Assembly (NCBI GenBank): GCA_028023455.1
Contig: JAQFVV010012416.1
Span: 9,059,967 to 9,123,966 of the forward strand
DNA length: 64,000 bases
Reading direction: 5' to 3'
From: Epiperipatus broadwayi
Taxonomy: Eukaryota > Onychophora > Udeonychophora > Euonychophora > Peripatidae
Position 1 is the stretch's first letter, and every line of letters begins with the position of its first letter. The notes beneath the pieces were generated by a model. That model had not been told where the DNA came from. It ran no database searches and saw only the letters and a list, made by a program, of their open reading frames with translations. This document shows positions 1-11,234 of this stretch, in pieces. The translations under genes and the position numbers were made by a program.

Positions 1-3000
1 ATATATTGTAAGCATATAATTTAGTAGTAGTTTCATCTAAGCATGCTTTTTCCATAATAAGCTTGTGACTCAACACTAAACTAATACCCAAAAATTTACG
101 GAAGTGTGATCACTAAGAAGCAGACACGCAGCAAATTTATAATGCTTATCGGGAAGAAGAGGCGAAAAGATTAGCAATAACTCTAAAGTGACCTAATTGT
201 AACAGCGAACGTTATAAAGATATATATGTGCGTGGACTATTTCCTAATCTTTATAATGCAGTATGTGCGGATGTATATATGGATGCATTTAGGTGATTGT
301 AAATAAAGATATTTTATATAATGTAATTACAGTCATGCAACATATGAATAAATGTACTCCTCATTAATTTTACTCGAACTTAATAAAATTATAAAATATT
401 CATGATTAATGCAAAAACAGCAGATAATCTAGCAAAGTGTTTGTGCACATAAAAGATATTATGTCAAGATAACACACATAAATGGACAATGTTTGTTAAG
501 CGTGCGTTTAAAGTATTTATACACTCACCAATGAAAGATAAGTCTACAATTAGAGATAATATTTTCTAAGGTCAAATGTTTTAATTTTTATTTACTTACA
601 TATATATATATATTATTTTGTTACGAATGAATAAACTCTTGTTTAAGTTTTATTTGCGTTAATATTTCTTTATTTCAAATATATGTGACCCGACTAGTAT
701 TATAAATAATACACCCGACAATCATTATCAGTATCTTTAATATTATTCAATCAAGGTCATTTATAATTTTTAAATATATGATAATAATGTTTTGTGATCT
801 TTTAATTATAATGAAGAGTAGTGTGCAACTTTCTTAATATCACTTTGGGGTTAACTATTAATTAATTCAGTTTAAAAATGGAAATCATCTAGTTAACTAT
901 CAAAATAGATGAATTAACTAAATATCAAAGAAAAACAGTTATAAAATACATATTAGTCTGTTTATTGGAAATTTACAAATTACCAGTTTAATACAACAAT
1001 CCTTTACTTATGTAAGTAGTGTTCGGCAACTGTTTGCTTAAGACAAATTTTTGCGTAGCCCAAAATGCCATTTAGGCATATGACTAGAAATAAATCATGA
1101 TGCATATTAAGAACATTTTTTTATAGTAAAAATAAACACCACACCATATCATGAGATATTCAACACAGCATAGACAAATAAGAACCAAGGGGTTGTGTTA
1201 ACTTGTATATTTTGGTTACAAACTTAATATATATTCAAAATAAGTTCAAATTTATTAATCCAGTTAATGTAAGTAAAGGATTGTCTGCATAAGATAACAC
1301 TATATATTGTAATATTCAGCTTCCAAAAACACAAAGGGCATAATGTATTTTATTCATTTGTTTGTAAAGTTTTTCTAACCACTAAGAACTTTTCGAAAAT
1401 CTGAAATTCGTGATTAGAATATTCGTAAAAACTGCACAACTGACTTGCTTTTCAGTAAAAATGAAATACTGAATATACCGTCTAAATAAAAACAAAACCA
1501 ACATAGTGTTGCATTAACTGCTCACTTATTTATCACTTACTTACTTGCAATTTAATCCATCACATATGGTAATAATTTCTACATCAATATGGCTTCACAA
1601 TTTCTGTAAGCAGATTAAATCTGAAGAATTATGGAACATCACCAAAAAATCTTTTATTTACATACTTTTATTATTGATAAAATATTTTATTGTTCCAATA
1701 CTCCGGTATCAGTCTGTGCAAAAATGTTATATATATATATATATTCAGATATATATTCTTTTAATCAATCAATAATGTTTTATGGAGTTTTCCATTTCCC
1801 AATCACACACACAAATTTAATCAAAACCAATGGTTTAGCCAAACTCATTCTTAGTATGTAACTCTGAAATTAACAAAAAATATGTTAGCTAATTACTTTT
1901 TCAATTATGTTTTCTACTTAACGTTATCAGACCCATTTGGATATGACTCTTTGAATTACATTAGCTTTTAATGTAATCATTAATTTCATTGTAGTTTCCT
2001 TCCATTCAACTATCATTATCTTGTAACAAAATACAATAATAATTCAAAATGCATGTGACCTAACTGTTAATACATTCAATATGTTTGGAATATTTTTTTT
2101 AAAAAGTATAGCAGGTATAGAAAATTCAAATCTATCCACATCCTTGATTATTAAATTCAAATTCCTATTTTTTTATATTCGTCAGGCTAAGAAAAAGATA
2201 ATACAGAACCTACACTGCAATTAGAAACCCCATTAATTTGGAATGAGCACTTGGATTCAGTCATGAGTATAAACACAATAAAAGATACAATTTTAGAATT
2301 ATTGCCTCTGTGAAAACTCTCCAGATAACAGGTTACATGAAGGTAAAATAACTAAAAAAAAAGATATTTCGACAATCTTTAAACATTTACTGTTACCATA
2401 TGCAATTTATTTTGTATTTTTTTTACATTAATCCCATGTCATGCCAATCTAAGTGCAATAGCAGCACATTCACCTCCTATGTTTCCATAATATGGGTCTA
2501 AACCTGAGCCAATTAAGCTAATCACTGAATTTGTTAACTAAACAGGTATCTAGCTATTCATATCTAGAGATTAAACTGTGAATGAAAAACTGTCCAAACT
2601 TTCATTATCTGACAATTAGAAAGCTGGTAAGTAATATTTTTATTTTTCCTCTAAACAACTATTGGAGAAAGTTACATTTTGCAATAGGATATTTAAAAGC
2701 TGTTTTGCATTCTCTACTTGTTAATATAAGTTAGTCTTACATTCATAAACATTATGAGACCATTATTTTGCCAATGTTGTTCATGTTTCCCTTGCATCTA
2801 AAAGTATTTCTTTAAATAATATTTACAATTATTTTCCAAAATCATGTTTCTAAAACATCTAACATATACATCATCATATATTTTTGAAAGGTCATGACTA
2901 ACATTTTAAAAGATTTACCATTTGATATATGCAGTGTATTAATTATAATTTTAACATTAAGTTGTGATTTCATGTCACACACACAAATTACAAAGTTCAA

Positions 3001-3127
3001 TGATCAAAAGGCATTGTAATACTCGATAATCCGTGTACTCAATTTGAAAACTATACCTTGCACAATAATTGGATTTGACTTGCCTACTATTTATTCAATT
3101 TATAGTTTAAAGATCAGTGTCAGGCAA

Positions 3128-3610
3128 GTAATAATCAATATTACATATTATCTAACAATGCACCACTAAATATCATATGATCATCAATTCTTAATTTATC
3201 ACAAGTTGTTAAAACAGTGACAAACTAGCCATACAGTAGTACTACTTAGTGCAAGCTATAGTAATCAATGGATGCAAGAAAGTTTATGAAAAAAAAACTT
3301 CTGTTTTAATTATGGACTCATAACTTTATAGTTAATTAAAAGAGTAAAAGATGGCTGTTGGAAGGTAGCATTGGATCCTAAGATTTAAGTGCAGTGCTCC
3401 CCGATCCAAGCTTCCTCATTGATAAAAGTCACAAGCTAGAAATTAGTCTGGGGATATTGGATCAACATTACATATTATCTAACAATACACCATTAAATAT
3501 CATATGATCATCAATCACAAGCTGTTAAAACAGTGACAAACTCACCATACAATACTACTACCTAGTGCAAGCTATAGTAATCAATGGACGCAAGAACGTT
3601 TACGAAAAAT
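3128..3610. repeat. Foldback family fragments with a direct duplication
   Basis: 3132-3290 and 3463-3600 are direct copies (ACATTACATATTATCTAACA, TAAATATCATATGATCATCA, GTTAAAACAGTGACAAACT, GCAAGCTATAGTAATCAATG). Between them lies a right-arm-type piece (3346-3460: TTGGATCCTAAG, CACAAGCTAGAAATTAGTCT, GGGGATATTGGAT). This suggests nested or tandem insertion of foldback copies. Confidence 0.7.
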
Positions 3611-3875
3611 ATATACTTATTACAAATTTATGTCATAAAAATATGAAAAAAGTGATTATACAAAAAGTGGTTTATTGGTTTTTATGTTGGGTTGAGAAAA
3701 GATGTGGGATTTAGATATAAAGGCCATAGAGTTGACAAAGATTATGTTGTGGAAATGGGATGGAGCGGAATATGGGAAAACTTAGACTGGGGAATGTAAA
3801 ATAAAGTAGCTAACAGGTTTCTCGGGGTATAATAGCTGAGAGATTCTTGACTTCATTTAAGAAGAACCTACAGTA

Positions 3876-4285
3876 CATCACATCACATCACTGTTTTAAC
3901 AGCTTGTGTAAGCATAGGAAATGGTAATCATATGATGTTTGGTGATTTAATACCATACCTGCCCATGAGATGATGATGAGTATAATTATTAAAGAACCAA
4001 AAATAGCAAAATGAATGGATATTGAATCGGGTTCAGATCTGTATGACTATGCAAGTTAATGAATAAAAAAGTAAAAGGTGGCTGCTAGAGGTTGCATCAA
4101 ATGCTAAGATCTAGGAGCAAGGTTCCTCACTGATAAAAGCCACAAGCTAAAAACTAGTCTGGGGATATTGGATAAGTGGGCATTGTATAGGGATTTTATG
4201 CACAAATCTTTTTGCATTCACTGATTACTATGGTTTGCGCTGGATGTCACTACTGTATGAAGAGTTTGTCACTGTTTTAACACTA
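3876..4285. repeat. Foldback family terminus and right arm
   Basis: 3880-3950 carries the outer terminus (CACTGTTTTAACAGCTTGTG, CATATGATGTTTGG). 4060-4280 carries a right arm (CTAAGATCTAGGAGC, GGTTCCTCACTGATAAAAGC, AGTCTGGGGATATTGG, CATTCACTGATTACTATGG, GTCACTGTTTTAAC). Confidence 0.7.
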
Positions 4286-4729
4286 AAGTGCCTAAATAGT
4301 GATTTCCTACTGCTTTTTTGGAAGCATTAAAAAATTTCATAATATCGCAATATTATTAATATTGTGAAAAATATCATAACAACATTTTAGAAATGGATAT
4401 TTACCATTTCAATTCAATAAATAGTATAAGCAGCTTTCTTTGTTCTGCCAATTCACATGAAATCAATCAAAGATGATTTTTTTAAAAAATGCATCCTTAA
4501 CATTCAATGAATACCAAATCGACGAAGCGGCCATAATCATACACTAAGTTTATAGACATTGGCAAGCAATTTTATGAGTGACAAAAAAAGCTAATGACTA
4601 ATAAACATTAATCTTCAAGAACTGTTACTGGGATATGAATAAATTTGTAAATAATATTAATTAATATGTTATCCCTCATCACAACTATTTATTTGATATA
4701 AATACAAGCACAAACATGTGGTAACTTAC

Positions 4730-4894
4730 CTTTTTGGTATAAAACTTGTTGAGTTGTGTCTGTCCTCCATTGCGTCTCCATAGACAGAGGACTTTAGTCT
4801 TGGGGCTGTAGGTCATATTGACCAGTCTCTCATACCACCACCGTTCTATTATCTGACCATTGATGCTGCGCAGGATGATACCATCATCTCGAAC
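4730..4894 (-). CDS. MADD: MADD exon K (last in window)
   Basis: Acceptor TGTCAG and donor GTAAGT, 165 nt, 55 codons, phase 0. It encodes [20 protein letters not shown], then [20 protein letters not shown] and [15 protein letters not shown]. This is highly conserved with vertebrate MADD ([35 protein letters not shown]). The gene must continue beyond position 1, because the family has roughly 75-80 further residues and no matching exon was found in 1-4729. Confidence 0.98.
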
Positions 4895-6559
4895 CTGACA
4901 AAAAAAGGGTATATAAATTATTTGTTTTTTAAACATTCAAAATCTATCAAGAATATTAAATTTATACTTATTACAATTACTCTGGTTTTCATAAATATAA
5001 ATATTCTATCACATGCAGTGGAAAGCTTGGTAAATAATGCCTTAATTTATGGTTTTACTTTTATAAGTAAAAGATAAAGCATCCTTTAAATAGGCCACTG
5101 CAAGACAAGGCTTCTCCAACACCCTTTCGTAGATTGATGAAAGAGAAAGTAGTTCTTGCCAGGCTTTCTAAATATTAAGAATGTGAGTAATATTTCAGAT
5201 TGCTATTCAAGAATAGATAAAGACCCATTTACTAATCAATATTGAATGATTAGCTGGGTTGGCTATAGACTGTCGACTTAAGAAAAATCAGAAATCTGAT
5301 TAAACTTGAAATGCTTGACCTGAATTTAGTCATAACAACAGCTGGAAAATGTTTTACTATTGCATTGCACACATAAAACGAAATATAAATAAAACAGCCA
5401 TTAATATCTTGAGAAGCACCTTATTTTTTCCCCAGCAGATCTAATTTCCACTGATACCTATATTTACTATTGTCAAAATAATTAATTGTGATTATAATTG
5501 CAATGTATACCTCTAATATATTCAAATACAATATTTTTGATATGTCTAAAAAAGTAATTAGTTTTAATATTTGGTAAGTTTTGTAGAAAAAATGAAAGGC
5601 TATATATTAATTGTTCCAGAGGATAGGAACTGAGTGAAACTAAATTATAAATTAGTACAGAAGAAAATATATATTTGCACTAAGAATAGACATATATATG
5701 AAAATAAAATATACCAACAATTTTGAAATGATTAACTGAAGCTAAATTTTAAAAAAAGTATTGGTTCTGAGCCAAATTACTGGCCATTAGTCAATTAAAT
5801 GTGAAATAGTAAAGATAAGTTTTCAAATTTATTGAATAAAAAGTAAATATAAATAATAACAGATTATATAATATTAATTCAAATAAAAATTTAATTTAAT
5901 TTTTAAAAAAAAAAAACAGTCAATAGCAAATAAAAATGCAACACCCGATTGGGCCAACAAAAGATAATTAAAAACATTGGCAAAATAAAGAAGTATAAAT
6001 ATTATAACATCAATAAACTATAAGCTTAAATATAAATGAAGCTAAAGGAATGGATAGTGTCATACCATTTCTTTAGTAATAATTTACTGATGTTTGGGAT
6101 TTGACTTGATTCCATTTCAATTATATATCTTTCAGCTATGATTATTTATGATTAAAGCAGGTAAAAGTATATATAGAAATCTTAACAATGAACCGAAAAA
6201 TATGATAAAGCAATACAAATATAGCTACAAAAGAAATATAAGGATAGAAAAAATAGAATATGAAAGATAGATTTGATTTAACATTTCGTTTCTTATAGTC
6301 ATTTTCCAGTAAGTTATATGACCATAATGTTATCAAAAACTTATAAACACTTAATCAATCAAATTATACATATCTAGAAATAATAGACAACTGGTTTGTG
6401 TGCAATTTAATTTAATATCATCAAATCAATTTTCATTGACAAATGAACCATCTCAAGATGCCATTTTTAAAATTAATCATGCGACAATAAATGTTCTACA
6501 GCTTTATACACTCTAGTGGTCACCACTAGATATAAACCCATGAAAAAATATTATTTTTA

Positions 6560-7150
6560 TAAATTTACACATATGCATACTTCCATTATACATTTTCTTA
6601 TTCACTTTTTTCTTTCTTATACCTACCATCTATCATCAAATAAACAACTCTCTTATACTATCAATACATATACCTTCATATAACATTATTTTCTATCATT
6701 GATAATTTCCCTCCCAATTTTATCAAACCAATGACCATATTAATATATATACATCTATTATACATTCTCTTATTCATTTTTTTCTACCTTATAACTACTA
6801 TCTATCAACCAACAAATAACTCCTGTCTTACACCATCAATACGTATTCATATATATTCTTACATATTACAACTTCCAATTATCTGACAGTGATCATTTCC
6901 ATCCCAATTTTATCGAATCATAAACCATATTAATGCTATCAAACCATTGAGCATATTAATATATATACATCCATTATACATTCTCTTATTCATCTTTTTT
7001 ATACCTTATAACTACTATCTATCAACCAACAAACAATTCCTGTCTTACACCATCAATAATACATACCTATACATTCTTACATATTACAGCTTCCAATTAT
7101 CTGACAGTGACCATTTCACTCCCAATTTTATCTAATCATTGACCATATTA
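6560..7150. repeat. Imperfect tandem repeat, three units of about 170-215 bp
   Basis: Three successive units each contain a variant of ACATTCTCTTATTCATTTT, then CTATCTATCA, then ACCATCAATA, then a TTATC...CCAATTTTATC segment and CCATATTAAT. Units begin near 6588, 6761 and 6977. The spacing changes through small indels. The array abuts the GIY-YIG fragment at 7269-7424 and could be part of the same element's 3' region. Confidence 0.75.
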
Positions 7151-7268
7151 ATGCATTTATCTATGTTTTCTTGTATATTATAATGTTTCATAATATTTTC
7201 TTTCTTTAAAACTTTTACTATACTTTATTATCTTTATATTTTCCTCACAATTTATTATATGCTGGTTT

Positions 7269-7424
7269 TTAAATAATGATTATATGGTCCAGACTTAGTA
7301 TCATTGTTTTTATTGCTCTATTATGTTCTTTAGTTCTTTCAGTTGCACTTTTCCCTGATTGTCCTACATATATATCCTTGCATTTGTCACATATAATTAT
7401 ATAAATAATTCCTGTTATATTTGT
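7269..7424 (-). pseudogene. GIY-YIG endonuclease fragment of a Penelope-like element
   Basis: An uninterrupted stretch of 51 codons reads TNITGIIYIIICDKCKDIYV, then GQSGKSATERTKEHNRAIK, and ends at a stop. It has the GIY half (GIIY), a Cys-X2-Cys pair, the YVG half (YVGQSG) and the Arg plus Glu-His of the downstream helix (ERTKEH). This is the GIY-YIG nuclease fold found at the C-terminus of Penelope-like retroelements. The reverse transcriptase part was not found nearby, and a stop lies just upstream, so this is a decayed fragment from a lineage different from the 16.6-kb element. Confidence 0.75.
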
Positions 7425-8139
7425 TGATTACAAATATTTCTTGATAAGAGACTAATTAATTTATGGGATAGACTATAAATTAACTTATATAGAAATAAAT
7501 TCCTAAGACACCAATTTATAGACCTAAAAACATTACCATATATGGAAGAAAGTAATTAATTGTGTGAATAATTAAAAATTATAGAGTAAGCAACAAAATA
7601 CATGGTTCATTCTACCAGTTCATTTTGAAGAGAGATGTAAATGACAGTGGCTACAGTGAGTGTGCAGCACTCTCAGTGAAAATGTGTTCATGGACAGTAG
7701 ATGAAACAGGCCCAAAGAGCTTTGGGAAACCGAAGTTGGGGGAACTGTCTGGATAGCAGCTAGATGTGAAGAGTTGATTTTCCAGCAGATTTCCAGTGAG
7801 TTACCAAATGGATGGTTGCAGAGAGACAGAAGTAATTGCAGCTAAAAGCTCCTCATAGTGACGGTGACAGTACTCTACGATGAAGCCAGTATGTTCGCAT
7901 GCAGTTGAACTGGACCGGGGCCAATGGCAAACAGAGGCCAGTAATAACCATCTTGAAAGCAGCCAATCTTAAAGTGCATCAGGAGAAATGAACCATGGGA
8001 AACTAGAGAGATATACTGTGTTGCATGTGTAATAGACAGTTTGCTATTCTTATTATTTATTATTTTGTTTGTTGATATTCGGAATGCTTGCATTTCGAAT
8101 ACACAGCATGCTGGCGCAGTCGCATTTCGGTTTAGCACA

Positions 8140-8272
8140 AAATACAAATATTGGTGATTATTTATCTTTTCTGCATGTGTGTGGTCATGTGTATCAGTAG
8201 TATGAGATAGTGTGGATAGTGAAGGGGCTTGAAAGTCTGAGTTCAAATTTCCTATATTTACAATTAGGCTCC
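8140..8272 (+). repeat. SINE-like repeat with B-box-like end, copy 1
   Basis: Shares with the copies at 33905-34075 (plus) and at 15345, 33590 and 46035 (minus) the sequence ATTTATCTTTT..CATGTGTGTG, then GTATGAGATAG, then AAAGTCTGGGTTCAAATCCC in its best form. GGTTCAAATCC resembles a tRNA B box. This copy is diverged (GAGTTCAAATTTCC). Confidence 0.6.
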
Positions 8273-8914
8273 AGATATAAGAGTGCCTGGTATTTCAAAT
8301 CTCAATTTACTATGACTAATTTTAGGTAAATATGATTCAAGCATGTCATCTAAATAGTCCTATGTACTTCTGTATATAACCAACTAATTATCTATCTATT
8401 ATAACATCCTTATTAGATTTATATAAAATAAATGTTTTAAAATTACTATATATATTTATAACTTCGAAATTATATACCAGACTTACAACTTTTTTCCAAG
8501 TAGCCAGCTAACCATAGGTCACTAAATAGATATGTAGTATTCCTAACTAAAATCCGAAACAAGGATATAAAATGCTCAAATTCTCATTATCTGACATTTG
8601 GGAAGTTTAGTAAAAATGTCCTTTTCCTCACTTTTCATCTGTGAGAGGCTTTGGAGAGGTCACTGCTCTGCAGGGTACTAATTAAAGCCTTTTAAATGTG
8701 CTTTTTATATTAAATTTCTACCACCACACATATGTATAAACACATCCATATGCTTTTCTGTAAACTTAAACTTGCATTGTAACTAATTATATCACAGTTT
8801 ATTGCAGATATACATTGGCAGACTATGGAATTCAAGATCCACAAATAACAGTCCAGTTATGGCATTTGTGATGATTGAATTTCTCATGAATTTCAGAACA
8901 ATAAACTATTCAAA

Positions 8915-9115
8915 ACAAAACAAACTCTCCATGTAGTAGTGCATTCTTGTGCTAACAAGAGCAATCAATGGATGCCAGAAGGCTTGTGCATAAAATCCCT
9001 ATCTAGTGCCTACTCATCCAATATCCCCAGACTAGTTTCTGGCTTGTGGCCTTCATCAGTGAGGAGCCTTGGATCTGAGAGCACTGCACCTAGATCTCAG
9101 TGGTTTAACAATAAA
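8915..9115. repeat. Foldback family copy
   Basis: Carries the left-arm order: AACTCTCCATG.AGTAGTG, AGCAATCAATGGATGCCAG, TTGTGCATAAAATCCCTA, CCCAGACTAGTTTCTGGC, TCAGTGAGGAGCCTTGGATC and GCACTGCACCTAGATCTCAG. The right arm is missing. Confidence 0.8.
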
Positions 9116-9223
9116 CCACTTATTTTTTTAAATTTAAATATCAATACTGTAATAGGTATAGATTCTGCTTCTAACTGCTTAATCTTAATTCATTAAAATG
9201 AATTCTACATGAATTCTACTTAC

Positions 9224-9331
9224 GTCCATAAAGAGCATATCACCATTTGCATCAGTGCCTGAATGAACAGTAAAGGATTGTTTGTGCATCTGTCTGCTAC
9301 CCAGGGGCTTCAAGTCAATGTCATTCCCATG
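9224..9331 (-). CDS. MADD: MADD exon J
   Basis: Acceptor TTTCTAG and donor GTAAGT, 108 nt, 36 codons, phase 0 at both ends. It encodes [20 protein letters not shown] and then [16 protein letters not shown]. It matches vertebrate MADD (GSRHMKKQ.F.VHAGTD.NGD..FM), the start of the C-terminal PH-like region. A foldback repeat copy lies about 110 bp further into the following intron. Confidence 0.98.
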
Positions 9332-10081
9332 CTAGAAAGAAATGGTTCTTTCATTAATACAACTACAAATAGTTATGAAATGAATCATCAATAAATCACT
9401 AAATTAAAAAGAGGGAGGGATGAGTTTCATTGATACATGATTATTTCAAAAATGGTCAATGTATCGTTTAATACTTTACGAAAAAAATCAGCAAAATGAC
9501 CACTGATTACATCTATTCTTTGTGGGTACAAATTTAATAGAATGAGAAAGAAAAAAAAATTAAACAAAATTGATGTCAATATTGAAAATGATAGCGTATA
9601 TAGTTAAGTTAGAGCGATAAATCGCAAATAGTTCTGTTTCGTGATTGTCTGATTGATATAATCACTTTCCCTTGACAGATAAACAAACAAAGAAATATTA
9701 TACAATGTTGCACATTAATAAAATGATACATTAATAAAGAAAAGCAAGTATGTCAGTCTGTTTCACTTGAATATGGGTAATATCTTTCTTGATACATACC
9801 TAGTTTGATCTATAAACATTCTCAAGATACAGTATTTATATTTACCCAAAAATTTTAAGTGACAATGGATATTAACACTGTGTATACAAGTAATTTTATA
9901 ATTATTTGTTTAAGTATATCATTTAGTTGATATATTTTTATTGATTTTGTCTATACATCTATTCATTTATATAATTATATATATAAATATATATTTACTG
10001 ATAATATATATATACATACACATTTGGAATAATCATTTATTTTTTGAAACATAATTAATAAACAATTTAAAATATTCATAC

Positions 10082-10298
10082 CAAGTTATTGATCTGATCC
10101 AATAGTTCATTAACTTCCTGACTAAAAACCAAACCTACATGAGATTTTCCAATCATTCGACGTACTTTCTTCCTAATCTCTTGCTTGTTGACTTCCATCA
10201 TTACCATAAAAGCCACCATATTATATAACATATTAGCTAATAAACGATCTTCATCTTGCTCTAAACGTTTACGATCTGAATCACCCAATGAACTATAC
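10082..10298 (-). CDS. MADD: MADD exon I (death-domain region)
   Basis: Acceptor ATTTTAG and donor GTATGA, 217 nt, phase 2 to phase 0. It encodes [40 protein letters not shown], then [20 protein letters not shown] and [12 protein letters not shown]. In vertebrate MADD this corresponds to the death-domain-like region that contacts the TNF receptor 1 death domain. The true reading continues upstream of the internal Met (GDSDR) to the acceptor, as the YSSLG residues match the family. Confidence 0.98.
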
Positions 10299-10487
10299 CT
10301 AAAATATAAAATAATAAACTTATTGTAGGATTATATATATTTACTACAATTAAACAATATTTTTTATGAAAATAAAAATGACTATAATAAATAGAGTAAA
10401 CATAATATATTTATACAAATCTGCCACAAGGCAGGCATTTTAGGCAATATACTGAATAAATTTAATCAAATATTTTGAATTAATTGC

Positions 10488-10518
<31 letters not shown>

Positions 10519-10863
10519 CTTTCTTCCTTAGTTAATTCAGAATTTTTGAATCTCCTAAACAAACAAAAAATTTAGATGAAACATCAAATGGACCTCATAT
10601 TATCTAATTCATTTACCTGAAAATGTTGCTGCTAAAAAAATTATTCAATAGTAATTATAAAATGTTGTGGACCCCCCATCCATCTCCAATCTTACTACAA
10701 AAAATATAGCTGACAAAGGATTTTGGCATTTGGTCAATTTTCGAAGACAGATCACTGGCTAGGTCATATGACTGGTGGACTAGTATAAACTAATAGAGAA
10801 TCAAGGATTCTCCAATTCTGGCAAGGTCAATTGAATCAAAATAGTCCAGTTAAACCCATAAGC

Positions 10864-11234
10864 CAGGGGTCCCCAACCGGTGCCCGCAGACCATTTTACG
10901 TGTGCCTGCCGCTATCAGAACACAATTTATCTGATACAAATAAATTTAATTTATAAAATTTCTTATAAATTATTATATTATATTGTAATCAAATTGTAGG
11001 GCATATTATACTTTTACAACATAAAAATATAAACGTTAATTATATGTTAAAATTTTATTTTTGAAATAAATATTTTTTTGTACATTATGTGTATTATTAA
11101 CAATATCCAACTATAAATTAACATTGAAAAAATAAATGGTGACCACCCCCTAACATTGAAAAAATAAATGGTGCCCGCCACCTGGCCGGTATTATAGAAT
11201 GTGCTCTTAAGTGCAAAAAGGTTGGGGACCCCTG
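10864..11234. mobile_element. Non-autonomous hAT-type element with 8-bp TSD
   Basis: 371 bp with inverted termini CAGGGGTCCCCAACC and GGTTGGGGACCCCTG. The sequence CCATAAGC flanks it directly on both sides (10856-10863 and 11235-11242), an exact 8-bp target duplication as made by hAT transposases. The TIR sequence is the typical hAT CAG-GGTCCCCAA-C type. There is no transposase. Inside, a short direct repeat (AACATTGAAAAAATAAATGG) occurs twice near the right end. Confidence 0.93.

Larger units (their letters stand above)
1..4729. other. Intron or 3' flank of MADD exon K, non-coding
   Basis: No exon or conserved coding segment was seen. 1-3100 is AT-rich unique-looking sequence with TA microsatellites near 600 and 1730. 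3128-4290 holds several pieces of the foldback repeat family (listed separately). Short open frames at 1545-1861 are chance products of TA repeats. Confidence 0.7.
4895..9223. other. Intron between MADD exons J and K
   Basis: 4895-6540 shows no recognisable feature beyond AT-rich intron. The rest holds a tandem array (6560-7150), a GIY-YIG fragment (7269-7424), a GC-richer segment of unknown origin (about 7620-8140) running into a SINE-like B-box repeat (8140-8272), and a foldback copy (8915-9115). Confidence 0.7.

Noticed and set aside
1545-1861. Two overlapping short open frames
   Set aside because: Driven by a TA microsatellite and AT-rich sequence; no splice context or known domain.
4895-4936. 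Start codon of the frame covering MADD exon K
   Set aside because: The residues before Val-Arg-Asp-Asp are intron; the acceptor at 4895-4896 marks the true exon edge.
6947-7135. 62-codon frame in the tandem array
   Set aside because: Lies wholly inside one unit of the tandem repeat and is hydrophobic AT noise.
6560-7150. CRISPR-like array
   Set aside because: Units are long, imperfect and directly adjacent, in a clearly animal genome.
7875-8246. 123-codon minus-strand frame
   Set aside because: No recognised domain; covers the GC-richer segment and a SINE-like repeat, with no splice partner.
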